Of a stretch of 64,000 nt of DNA, positions 1 to 7,408 are shown in pieces. Origin of the DNA: DATJOJ01 sp035507035 (GTDB lineage Bacteria > Acidobacteriota > Terriglobia > Terriglobales > Acidobacteriaceae); assembly GCA_035507035.1 (NCBI GenBank), contig DATJOJ010000020.1, positions 1 through 64,000 of the forward strand, written 5' to 3'. Made by a program: the position numbers and the translations under genes. Below the pieces are notes generated by a model. That model saw nothing but the letters and a program-made list of their open reading frames with translations. It was not told the DNA's origin and did not search any database. Each line of letters starts with the position of its first letter. Position 1 is the stretch's first letter.

Positions 1-1
1 C

Positions 2-451
2 AACGGGCCGAACGTGAAGTACGTGCCCAACAATGCGTATGCCGACGCAAAGCTCATCATCGCTTGGTGGACCGCGGCGCTGGCCCGCCGGCTGCCCTCC
101 GGCATGGCCGTGTATGCCGTGTCGCCCGGTGGCGCGACCGGCACCAACGTGGTGCGAAGCGCTGGTTTCGCGTTGAGGTATCTGATGATCCCGATCGTGA
201 ACCTCATTCCCGGCATGAATCAGACGCCGGAGACCGCGGCGGGCCGGTATATCCAGGCATCAAAGTTCGGGACTGACCTCTCGGGGCAATTCTTCGCCTC
301 GGCCAAAGGGAAGTTCTCAGGCCCAATGGAGCTGCAGTGCCAACCACACCTCCACGATCGCGCCAGCCAGGAAGCCGCGTGGCAGGCCGTCGTCAACGTC
401 TCTGGCGCCGATTTACCGCCGTCGGGTCCGACGATTAAAAACGGGCCGTAG
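2..451 (+). CDS. Short-chain dehydrogenase/reductase, C-terminal part (5' end outside window)
   Basis: The reading frame is open to the left edge, so this is the 3' part of a longer gene; the GTG at 14 is an internal codon. The remnant starts inside the SDR active site: a YADAK pattern fits the catalytic Tyr-x-x-x-Lys, followed by a helix and then VYAVSPGGATGTNV, which fits the strand and Pro-Gly turn that close the nicotinamide pocket in this superfamily. The Rossmann nucleotide-binding half is missing from view, so cofactor and substrate cannot be assigned. The last 50 residues are not typical SDR core. SDR membership is fairly sure; the exact function is unknown. Confidence 0.7.
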   Translation, partial: NGPNVKYVPNNAYADAKLIIAWWTAALARRLPSGMAVYAVSPGGATGTNVVRSAGFALRYLMIPIVNLIPGMNQTPETAAGRYIQASKFGTDLSGQFFASAKGKFSGPMELQCQPHLHDRASQEAAWQAVVNVSGADLPPSGPTIKNGP

Positions 452-529
452 GATCGACGTAGAAAATTTCGGCGTCTTCCGCAGCAACGTGAGAGCGGTG
501 TTCTGAAAGAGAGCCCGATCGCGGCTTGA

Positions 530-877
530 ATGATTCCGGTAGCCCGAATCAGCAGGGAGTTCTTGGTGGCCGATGCCGTCCACCATTTAAAGTTGTCGTT
601 TGCCAAACGCCTTGGGGCTGGCGTTTTCTGGCAGAAGCGCTATTATGACCGCAACGTGCGGAACCAGCACGAGTGCGGAGAGAAGCTGCGCTATATCCAT
701 CGCAACCCTGTGAAGCGGGGATTATGTAACGGTCCGCAGGACTGGAAGTGGAGTAGTTTTGGACATTATGCGCTGCGGGAAAAGGCAGTGGTGGAAATCG
801 AGTCGGAGTGGACGGCGAGGGATCGGGAAAGGCAGGCACAAGGCGGCGCAGAGAGAATGTTCTTGGTCCCAGGTTAA
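530..877 (+). pseudogene. Truncated REP-associated tyrosine transposase (RAYT, IS200/Y1-like), C-terminal half
   Basis: The product contains FWQKRYYDRNV, then EKLRYIHRNPVKRG, then DWKWSSFGHYA, and ends with ESEWTARDRER. These are the characteristic C-terminal blocks of RAYT/Y1 transposases, which act on single-stranded DNA hairpins. The N-terminal half with the metal-binding His-x-His core is absent: the ORF has about 115 codons, whereas intact relatives have roughly 180 to 250, and no matching N-terminal sequence was seen upstream in other frames. The catalytic Tyr region is partly kept, but the protein cannot be functional. It is read as a decayed mobile-element remnant in the accessory stretch at the left edge. 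Confidence 0.75.
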
Positions 878-964
878 CTCGCGGAGAACGCTCGCGAACC
901 TGGGCCACCGGCGCGGTGGGCGAGGGTGCGCGGGAACGGCGGGCAGAAGCAGAACGTTGTCGCT

Positions 965-1069
965 ATGCCCAGGAAGAAAACCATGTCGGCTGCTGCTCGC
1001 AGGAAGATCGCCGCTGCTCAGCGGGCGCGGTGGGCGAAACTGAAGGCGGCTCAGAAGAAGTCGGCGTAG
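965..1069 (+). CDS. Small basic Ala/Lys/Arg-rich peptide (34 residues)
   Basis: The ATG at 965 opens a 34-codon frame made almost only of Lys, Arg, Ala and Gln, with the core RRKIAAAQRARWAKLKAAQ. The motif (A/R)xKIxAAQRARWAK recurs, from memory, in small proteins and protein tails of Acidobacteria and other soil bacteria, where it resembles a histone-H1/AT-hook-like nucleic-acid-binding tail. No good Shine-Dalgarno sequence precedes it. The same frame continues backwards, without a stop, to the end of the RAYT fragment, so it might be the tail of a decayed gene rather than an independent one. Confidence 0.45.
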   Translation: MPRKKTMSAAARRKIAAAQRARWAKLKAAQKKSA

Positions 1070-1120
1070 GAAGGAATCCGGCTCGCGATGTGAAGATTCT
1101 CGCCAAGGAGAATCGAGTCA

Positions 1121-2101
1121 ATGAATATCTTTCAAAAGCGACACAGAATTCTCGAAAAGCATCGCGGCAAGCGATTTACGCCTGCCCAACTCAAAGCCGA
1201 ATTTCTCAACACGTTTCCTGAGGTTAATCCGTCGAGCATAAACGCGGCGGACTGTTTCAATACGCCGAGCAAGAAGGCGGGCTGCACGTGCAACGAGTGT
1301 ACGAAGCTCGGCGGATTTGCGGTGAACCGAGACGGCATCGTAGACATGGGTGCCAGCGGTTGGAGCGAGATTTCGTCCGTTTACACGCCGACAGGAAGGA
1401 CGAGGACGGGTACTCAGCGGGCTGTTGTGGATTCCGCATTCTCGCAGCCCCGCATGACCGACCCCCTATTGGGGTTCGACTGGAACAAAGTGTGCGCCCG
1501 GTACGATGCAGCATGCCGTGGCTTTAGTTCACTTTCGCCCCACCTCAGAGGGCTATACGCAGCTACGCCGAGTGATCGCGCTCTTTATTATAAGCTCGTA
1601 GCCAGTGCGAGCCGACGACATCGCGCTCAACTTGGTACGGACTGGTACGAAGCGTTGCTGTACTGGAAGCTCTACTCTCAACCAGCCGCAGTTTCCAACA
1701 TAAGTGGCTGGATGCGGTCGTTCGCACCGAGTTCGCTCGACAGTCTTCTGGCGGGACTACCGCCTACTCTGTCGCGCGATGTGCGTGACATTCTCGCGCT
1801 AGTTGAACTGATCGGTCGCTATCAACTTCCCGGTGCGAAAACAAGCACATCATTGCCTCTGCGAACGACGCTGCTACATGTCCTCTATCCAGATGTCGTG
1901 CCAATCTTCGACCAGATGGTGCTGAAGGCAGTCGGCTCATGGTATACGACGGCAAACCAAGATATGGGAGTTCTGGGTCGGTACATCCCTCATGCTTGGG
2001 CGTTAGCTGACCGACACACGGCGCATCTTACGGGATTCCAAGAAACGCCGATTCGGCTGATTGATATGGGTCTCTGGCTTGTGCGAAATCTCGGGTATTA
2101 G
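1121..2101 (+). CDS. Uncharacterised 326-residue protein with Cys-rich N-terminal domain
   Basis: The ATG at 1121 is preceded by AAGGAGA at a suitable distance, which supports the start. The first 80 residues look like a small winged-helix module (RFTPAQLKAEFLNTFP...SSIN) followed by a Cys cluster at residues 45, 55, 57 and 60 (CTCNEC). Similar N-terminal modules occur in uncharacterised proteins near restriction or DNA-repair genes, but this is recollection, not a search result. The C-terminal half (about 140-326) is predicted mostly helical and Trp/Tyr-rich, with no motif recognised. No signal peptide or membrane segment is seen. It stands alone between a transposase remnant and a gene-poor stretch, consistent with accessory DNA. 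Confidence 0.7.
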   Translation: MNIFQKRHRILEKHRGKRFTPAQLKAEFLNTFPEVNPSSINAADCFNTPSKKAGCTCNECTKLGGFAVNRDGIVDMGASGWSEISSVYTPTGRTRTGTQRAVVDSAFSQPRMTDPLLGFDWNKVCARYDAACRGFSSLSPHLRGLYAATPSDRALYYKLVASASRRHRAQLGTDWYEALLYWKLYSQPAAVSNISGWMRSFAPSSLDSLLAGLPPTLSRDVRDILALVELIGRYQLPGAKTSTSLPLRTTLLHVLYPDVVPIFDQMVLKAVGSWYTTANQDMGVLGRYIPHAWALADRHTAHLTGFQETPIRLIDMGLWLVRNLGY

Positions 2102-2430
2102 CTTTCCCGTTGAGACGCTGACCGCGTCCGCCGATCCCGGTTGTACGCGGCAGGGGTTGGCACTGACGAGCGGAGCCGCCACAGATTTCGCCCTGGCGTG
2201 CACGCGGCTGCGCGGCTCGACAAGGTCTCGGTGTGCGGGCAGCCAGACGGCAGCGTGCTCGTCACGAAGGTTTGGGGAATGGTCGAGCGTGGGAGCGTAG
2301 GGTCGGCTGCGAGGCGAAATCCGCTTCAAATTTTGTACCGCTTTCGTGCCCCCCCGATCGAGGATTTGTGAGGTTTTTCCGCGTGGGCTCGCCAATGTGG
2401 CACATCTGCGATGCCTTGCAAGATACGCTT
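2102..2430. other. 329-bp stretch without a supported gene
   Basis: Short frames on both strands cross this interval, but none has a recognisable motif, a good ribosome-binding site or coherent composition. No clear terminator, repeat or RNA gene was seen. Confidence 0.5.
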
Positions 2431-2622
2431 TTACGCCCTCCTTCGACTCAGCTTTGTACAGTTGGGGCACGAGCAATTGAAGCGGTGGTCCTCCGGGCGA
2501 GCGACATGACCGCATTTGTTGCAGATGTATCTGCCATCCACGTGCCCGACCATCGGCCGGAACTCATCGCCCAAAACGCAATAAGGACAGCGCACAATTT
2601 TCGCGGGAGAGGTGATGTTCAT
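2431..2622 (-). CDS. Small zinc-ribbon protein (63 residues)
   Basis: The chosen start is the ATG at 2622, because AGGAG lies seven bases upstream; the longer frame back to 2706 adds a non-conserved leader. The protein has paired cysteines: CPYC (12-15), CNKC (34-37) and a terminal CSCPNC (50-55), a pattern that could bind one or two zinc ions. Small proteins of this type with the segment KIVRCPYC are, from memory, common in Acidobacteria and have no assigned role. Nucleic-acid or protein binding is plausible by analogy only. It lies upstream of fmt on the same strand with a 121-bp gap on its far side. Confidence 0.75.
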   Translation of the reverse strand: MNITSPAKIVRCPYCVLGDEFRPMVGHVDGRYICNKCGHVARPEDHRFNCSCPNCTKLSRRRA

Positions 2623-2743
2623 GTATAGGCTCCTGGGCCAGAGTGGGAGAATTCTATGGTGGGGAGCGAGGCGGCTCAATTCCACTTTCGGGCAATCATG
2701 TAGCACTTTCTAGTGACAGGAGACCGGTGCTTTTTGATCGCAG

Positions 2744-3682
2744 TTAGCCGAGCTTTTCGCCTGCATGAGGATGATAACCATGGATAAAATCCCGGGCCGA
2801 CATTCGCTTCTTGCCTTCAGGCTGCACTTCGAGCAATTCCAGGGAAGTATGTTCTGCGCAACCAACCAGCAGTTGGTCATTTTCGATGACAAGCTCCGCG
2901 GGAACAATTCGCTTTGACACTGGCTTCGCAGACAGAACCTGCAGGCTTTTTCCGCGGAAAGTTGTGAAGGCGCCGGGCCAGGGCTGGAAGGCGCGCAAAC
3001 GATTGAGAATTTCCCCGGCGCTGCGCTGAAAATCGATGCGGCCATCCTCCTTCCGCAGGATTGGAACGAGGGTGGCTTCGGCGTTGTTTTGCGGATGAGC
3101 GAGAAGGTCTCCGGTGGCGAGACGGTTGAGGGTGGTGACCATTAAGTCCGCGCCGATGCTGGCTAGGCGTGGCGATAAGGATTCGGCAGTGTCGTTATCG
3201 GCGATTGGGATTTCTGTTTGCAGAAGGATGTCTCCGGTATCGAGGCCGGCGTCGATCAGCATGGTGGTGACACCCGTGACCGACTCTCCGTTCGCGATTG
3301 CCCACTGGATGGGAGCCGCACCGCGATATTTAGGGAGCAAAGACGCATGCAGATTGATATTGCCGAGACGCGGCAGATCGATCATCCATTGGGGAATGAT
3401 GCGGCCGTAGGCGACGACGATGATGGCGTCTGGATTGATGGCGGTGAGAAGGGCACGGAATTCCTGGTTGTTCTTGATTGTGGCCGGCTGGGTAACCGGC
3501 AGACCAAGCTGCAGGCTGCGAGCTTTCACGGCAGAGGGGGCGAGTTCGAGTTTCCGGCCGCGAGGGCGATCCGGTTGAGTGACGACCTGGGAGATACGGA
3601 AGCCCGCCGCGACCAACTGCTCGAGCGTAGGGACGGCGAATTCAGGAGTGCCGCAGAAAACCAGATTGAGAGATTGGGTCAT
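2744..3682 (-). CDS. fmt: Methionyl-tRNA formyltransferase
   Basis: This enzyme transfers a formyl group from 10-formyltetrahydrofolate to initiator Met-tRNA before bacterial translation starts. The 312 residues match the usual length of about 310. The N-terminal Rossmann domain begins with LNLVFCGTPEFAVP. The catalytic triad is visible as Asn110, His112 and Asp148, with the SLLP loop at 114-117 and the tRNA-contact segment PKYRGAAPIQ following. The C-terminal 100 residues form the OB-fold-like tRNA-binding domain. It follows def on the same strand 83 bp away, the classic def-fmt pair whose products add and remove the formyl group; the start ATG at 3682 fits the family N-terminus. Confidence 0.97.
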   Translation of the reverse strand: MTQSLNLVFCGTPEFAVPTLEQLVAAGFRISQVVTQPDRPRGRKLELAPSAVKARSLQLGLPVTQPATIKNNQEFRALLTAINPDAIIVVAYGRIIPQWMIDLPRLGNINLHASLLPKYRGAAPIQWAIANGESVTGVTTMLIDAGLDTGDILLQTEIPIADNDTAESLSPRLASIGADLMVTTLNRLATGDLLAHPQNNAEATLVPILRKEDGRIDFQRSAGEILNRLRAFQPWPGAFTTFRGKSLQVLSAKPVSKRIVPAELVIENDQLLVGCAEHTSLELLEVQPEGKKRMSARDFIHGYHPHAGEKLG

Positions 3683-3765
3683 TGAATCGTTGAGGATTGA
3701 GGGATGGAATCATTGATTCAATCGAATGGGCGAATCATTTAAAGATCAATGACTCAACCATTCAA
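3683..3765. repeat. Self-similar low-complexity spacer (ATTGA/TCAAT words) between def and fmt
   Basis: The 83-bp spacer is built from short variants of ATTGAATC, ATTGATTCAAT, CAATGACTCA and CATTCAAT, in both orientations. This makes it AT-rich and partly palindromic compared with its GC-rich neighbours. It has the same general design as the spacer repeats of the ribosomal superoperon in this window, but a different word. Confidence 0.6.
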
Positions 3766-4278
3766 TTATTTCCATTCTCCGGCTTTGACCAGCTTGCGAA
3801 TCTTGCGCTTGATCAAGTCACGTTTGAGAGCACTAATGTGGCTGATATAGAGCTTGCCGTTGAGGTGATCGGTCTCGTGTAGAAAGGCGCGAGCGAGCAT
3901 GTCTTCCCCGGTTTTTTCGTACCATTTGCCGTTTATGTCTTGAGCGCGAACCGTCACTTTTTTTGCGCGCGTGACCGGCTCACGAAAATCAGGAATGCTC
4001 AGGCAGCCCTCGGGCTGGCGGTGCTTGCCTTCGGTGTGAATGATCTCGGGATTAGCAAGGACGAGTTTGGCGTCGGGATCTTCCTTAAAGCTGACGTCGA
4101 TCACCGCTAAACGCTTCGAAATTCCGATCTGCGGAGCGGCCAAGCCAACGCCATGGGCTTCATACATGGATTCAAACATATCTTCGACGAGCTTCTTCAA
4201 ATCTTCGTCGAAAACGGTGACTGGCTCAGCAGGTTTTTCAAGGACCGGGTCGCCAAACTTTACGATGGGATAGATCAT
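3766..4278 (-). CDS. def: Peptide deformylase
   Basis: This metallo-hydrolase removes the N-formyl group from nascent proteins at the ribosome exit. All three family motifs are present: GVGLAAPQ at 43-50, EGCLS at 90-94 (Cys92 is a metal ligand), and HETDH at 134-138 (two His ligands and the catalytic Glu135). The length of 170 residues is normal. The C-terminal Lys/Arg-rich helix (KRDLIKRKIRKL) fits the ribosome-binding extension known from the E. coli enzyme. It lies 12 bp after aroC and 83 bp before fmt on the same strand. Confidence 0.98.
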   Translation of the reverse strand: MIYPIVKFGDPVLEKPAEPVTVFDEDLKKLVEDMFESMYEAHGVGLAAPQIGISKRLAVIDVSFKEDPDAKLVLANPEIIHTEGKHRQPEGCLSIPDFREPVTRAKKVTVRAQDINGKWYEKTGEDMLARAFLHETDHLNGKLYISHISALKRDLIKRKIRKLVKAGEWK

Positions 4279-4290
4279 CTTGGATAAGAA

Positions 4291-5463
4291 TCAGTAGTTC
4301 TTTAATTGATCGAGATAGCTGCGAAAATTGCGCAGCGTTTCGCCGATTGAGTCGCCGCCAAACTTTTCGAGCGCACAACCGGCAAGAGTTAAGGCTACCA
4401 TTGCTTCGCCGGCGACGCCTGCCGCGGGAACGACGCAAACGTCCGAGCGCTCGTACGCCGCCTTCACCGGCTCGCGGCTAGCAAAATCGACCGACTCGAG
4501 GGGACGGCGCAGCGTGGAAATCGGCTTGAGATATCCGCGAACCCGAATGTCTTCCCCATTGGAGACGCCGCCTTCGATTCCGCCAGCGTTATTGCGCTTG
4601 CGTGTAAATCCCGCGAATGCTTTCGATTGCTCGTAACCTATTTCATCATGCACGGCCGAGCCAGGGGAAGCGGCAGCCGAGATTCCGGTGCCGATCTCAA
4701 CCGCCTTGACTGCCTGTAAAGACATGACAGCGGCCGCCAGGCGCGCGTCGAGACGCTCGTCCCATTGAGCGTAGGTCCCGAGTCCGGGCGGAACATTGTG
4801 GGCAATTACTTCGAACACGCCGCCGACGGAGTCTCCGGTTTTGAGCACGGCGTCGACTTCTGCTTTCATACGCTGCTCGGCTTCGGGATCGGCGCAGTTG
4901 AGCAGGACTTCGTCTTTGTGATGCAGCGCGGCGATCTGTTCCCAGGAGGGCTCGGCTCTGATGGCGGCATTGCCGACGGAGATGACGTGACTGAGAACGT
5001 CGATACCTAATTGACGCAAGAACAATTTTGCCATGGCGCCGATTGCCACGCGTGCGGCGGATTCGCGGGCCGAGGCGCGTTCCAAAACGTAACGAGCTTC
5101 GGGAAAGTTGTATTTGAGGGCTCCGGCGAGATCGGCGTGGCCGGGGCGCGGGGAAGCGACGCGCTTGTGCTTGGCAGGATCACCGTCGTCAACCGGGAGC
5201 GATTCCTGCCAGTTTTTCCAATCTTTGTTTTCGAGCAGAATGGCAATGGGCGAGCCGATGGTCATACCGTGGCGTACGCCAGAGAGGAGATGCGCCGTGT
5301 CGCGCTCGATCTTCATGCGGCCGCCGCGGCCGTAACCCTGCTGGCGCCGCCAGAGTTCGCGGTCGAGGAATGCCTGATCAACTTTCAAACCGGCAGGCAG
5401 ACCGGAAATGAAGGCGACGAGAGCCTCACCGTGCGATTCTCCGGCAGTGAAATAGCGCAGCAT
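4291..5463 (-). CDS. aroC: Chorismate synthase
   Basis: This enzyme converts 5-enolpyruvylshikimate-3-phosphate to chorismate, the branch point to aromatic amino acids, folate and quinones, with reduced FMN as cofactor. I start it at 5463, because the family N-terminus is MLRYFTAGESHG; an upstream in-frame start at 5505 would add a 14-residue non-conserved leader, and neither start has a convincing Shine-Dalgarno. Motifs seen are GESHG at the N-terminus, RHGMTIGSPIA near residue 75, RPGHADLAG near 115, and a C-terminal segment with the conserved DVCVVPAAGVAGEAM. The length of 390 residues fits the longer bacterial class. It is probably co-transcribed with def. Confidence 0.97.
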   Translation of the reverse strand: MLRYFTAGESHGEALVAFISGLPAGLKVDQAFLDRELWRRQQGYGRGGRMKIERDTAHLLSGVRHGMTIGSPIAILLENKDWKNWQESLPVDDGDPAKHKRVASPRPGHADLAGALKYNFPEARYVLERASARESAARVAIGAMAKLFLRQLGIDVLSHVISVGNAAIRAEPSWEQIAALHHKDEVLLNCADPEAEQRMKAEVDAVLKTGDSVGGVFEVIAHNVPPGLGTYAQWDERLDARLAAAVMSLQAVKAVEIGTGISAAASPGSAVHDEIGYEQSKAFAGFTRKRNNAGGIEGGVSNGEDIRVRGYLKPISTLRRPLESVDFASREPVKAAYERSDVCVVPAAGVAGEAMVALTLAGCALEKFGGDSIGETLRNFRSYLDQLKNY

Positions 5464-5569
5464 GAAAGGAGGATTGTAGCTGAGTCGACGCCACCACCGC
5501 GACAAAAGCTTGGAACACAGAGGGCACGGGGATTCACAGAGGAACTTTCACGAAAGTTCGAAATAGTTT

Positions 5570-6622
5570 CTATTTGCTTCCGTTGGGAAACACCAGGATC
5601 TTGCTCGACTCCCCCGTCTTCAACCGCTCCATGCCTTTAGAGAAGTCTTTCATGGCGATGCGGTCGGTGATCACGGGATGCAGATCGAGTTTGCCGTTTT
5701 TGAGCAGCGCCGTCATCTGATACCAGGTCTGGTACATGCGGCGGCCATTGATGCCCTGAATGGTGATGCCTTTAAAGATGATGTCTTCGGAGAAGTTGAG
5801 CGAGATGGGCTTGGATGTAAGCCCGAGAAGGGAGATGCGTCCGCCGCGGCGGATGATATCGAAGGCTGTTCGAATGGCGTTGGGATGTCCGGCCATTTCG
5901 AGCACGACATCAACTCCAAGGCCGCCTGTTTTCTCCATGACGACGTTGGTCGCATCTTCTTTGGACGGATCGATGACGACGTCAGCCTTCATTTCTTTGG
6001 CAATCTTGCGGCGATGCTCGTTGACTTCGATGGCGAAGACCTGCGCGGCGCCGACGGCGCGAGCGACGGCAATAGAAAAAAGTCCGATGGGACCGCAGCC
6101 GGTGACGGCGACGGTTTTGGCGGCAATTTCACCTGCGAGAACTGTGTGCACGGCATTGCCCAGCGGATCGAGGATGGAAGCGTATTCCTGTGGAATGGCG
6201 GGATCGAGTTTCCAGATATTGGTTTCGGGAATGACAACGTATTCGGCGAAAGCGCCGTCGGCATCGACGCCGATGATCTTCACGTTCTGACAGATATGGG
6301 CGTCCCCGGTGCGGCACTGCAAGCACTTACCACAGGCCACGTGCATTTCGGCGGAAACGAAGTCACCTTCCTTTACGCTCGTGACTTCATCGCCGAAGGC
6401 GACGACTTCACCGCAGAACTCGTGTCCGGGAATGAGGGGAGGATGAATGCGGTTCTGCGCCCAGCGGTCCCATTCATAAATATGAAGGTCAGTGCCGCAG
6501 ATGGATGCAACTTTGACTTTGACCAGAACGTCAGTGCGGCCGAAGGCGGGGATTTTGACTTCGCGAATCTCCGCGCCGGGCGCGGAGTTCGGCTTGACCA
6601 CCGCCAGCATAGTATCGGACAT
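5570..6622 (-). CDS. tdh: L-threonine 3-dehydrogenase (zinc MDR family)
   Basis: This enzyme oxidises threonine to 2-amino-3-ketobutyrate with NAD, in the cytoplasm, for conversion to glycine and acetyl-CoA. The 350 residues match the family. The catalytic zinc site is Cys42 with GTDLHIYEWD (typical of Tdh) and His67-Glu68 in PGHEFCGEV. The structural zinc site is Cys97, Cys100, Cys103 and Cys111. The Rossmann motif VTGCGPIGLFS follows near residue 170. Tdh and related sorbitol/butanediol dehydrogenases are close in sequence, but HIYEWDRWAQ strongly favours Tdh. No kbl partner is adjacent. Confidence 0.93.
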   Translation of the reverse strand: MSDTMLAVVKPNSAPGAEIREVKIPAFGRTDVLVKVKVASICGTDLHIYEWDRWAQNRIHPPLIPGHEFCGEVVAFGDEVTSVKEGDFVSAEMHVACGKCLQCRTGDAHICQNVKIIGVDADGAFAEYVVIPETNIWKLDPAIPQEYASILDPLGNAVHTVLAGEIAAKTVAVTGCGPIGLFSIAVARAVGAAQVFAIEVNEHRRKIAKEMKADVVIDPSKEDATNVVMEKTGGLGVDVVLEMAGHPNAIRTAFDIIRRGGRISLLGLTSKPISLNFSEDIIFKGITIQGINGRRMYQTWYQMTALLKNGKLDLHPVITDRIAMKDFSKGMERLKTGESSKILVFPNGSK

Positions 6623-6695
6623 GAAACCACCTTATGAGTTCGAGGAATTACAAAACGGATCATTCTAGCACCATGCCTGAGAAATGGCCGTAATT

Positions 6696-7259
6696 TCAGC
6701 TTCGCAAGGGAGGCGCGGAATCAGCTTTGCCGGACATTAGCTTGCGATTGACTTCTTCGGATTTACCGCGCGGAATGCTGAGGCTCTTCCATTCGTTAGA
6801 GCGAAGATGCTTGGCGAGGAATACAATTTGGCCGACGTGCATGGCATAGTGCGCTAACTGGCGGTTGATCGCCTGCAAAACAGTGTGCGGCTCGCTGCGA
6901 ATGGTCACGGTGCACATAAGATCGTCAGGCTTTAGCGCTTCGATTGCAGAGAAGACACACGCCCAACCGTCTTCCCACCAGCGCATGACCTCGGCGCGTG
7001 AGTTCGCATTCATTTCGAATTCCTGATCACGATGGCGGTCGGGCTTTTCCCCGTCGGTGGTCAGGAAATCGGTAAAGCGTGAGCGCATGTTGCCGGCGAG
7101 GTGCTTGACCAGAATTGCGACCGAGTTTGACTCGGGATCGAGGGTGACGAATAAATCTTCGTCCTTGAGCTGGGTGATGGCTCCCTCGCCAAGGCGCTTG
7201 TAGCCACGAAACTGGCGGCGGGCTTCATCCAGGTAGTGAGCGGCAAGGTCGGTTGTCAT
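6696..7259 (-). CDS. DinB-like / DUF1572 family protein
   Basis: The ATG at 7259 was chosen over the open frame back to 7376, because MTTDLAAHYLDEAR is where family similarity starts. The 187-residue protein is predicted to form the four-helix bundle of the DinB/YfiT superfamily: it has the characteristic SVAILVKHLAGNMRSRF helix near residue 50 and LAHYAMHVGQIVFLAK near residue 150. These His residues are the usual metal ligands. DUF1572 members are thiol- or metal-dependent enzymes of largely unknown substrate. It is a single gene between tdh and the hydantoinase gene. Confidence 0.85.
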   Translation of the reverse strand: MTTDLAAHYLDEARRQFRGYKRLGEGAITQLKDEDLFVTLDPESNSVAILVKHLAGNMRSRFTDFLTTDGEKPDRHRDQEFEMNANSRAEVMRWWEDGWACVFSAIEALKPDDLMCTVTIRSEPHTVLQAINRQLAHYAMHVGQIVFLAKHLRSNEWKSLSIPRGKSEEVNRKLMSGKADSAPPLRS

Positions 7260-7330
7260 GTTTTTTCTCTGGAGGATTAGATTCAGAGCTTGTTCTATGG
7301 ATTCTAAGGGAACGGAACAGTCGTCTAAAA

Positions 7331-7395
7331 ACAGGTTCCTCGACTGCGATTGGCGATCTGCTGCGCAGATGGCCAATCTCCGCTCGGAATGACAG
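7331..7395. repeat. Palindromic intergenic element
   Basis: The segment contains a hairpin at 7348-7378. Its 14-base arms are GATTGGCGATCTGC and GCAGATGGCCAATC around a TGC loop, with a single G-G mismatch. It is flanked by GGTTCCTCGACTGC on one side and CCGCTCGGAATGACAG on the other. The flanks resemble a common intergenic phrase in acidobacterial genomes (a recollection). A similar-looking element lies at 49079-49170. It could be an RNA-level structure or a REP-like mobile repeat. Confidence 0.55.
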
Positions 7396-7408
7396 CACGA
7401 TGTAAGAG

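Noticed and set aside
5678..6637. 319-codon plus-strand frame opposite tdh
   Set aside because: Antisense shadow of a clearly identified gene; no ribosome site or family similarity.
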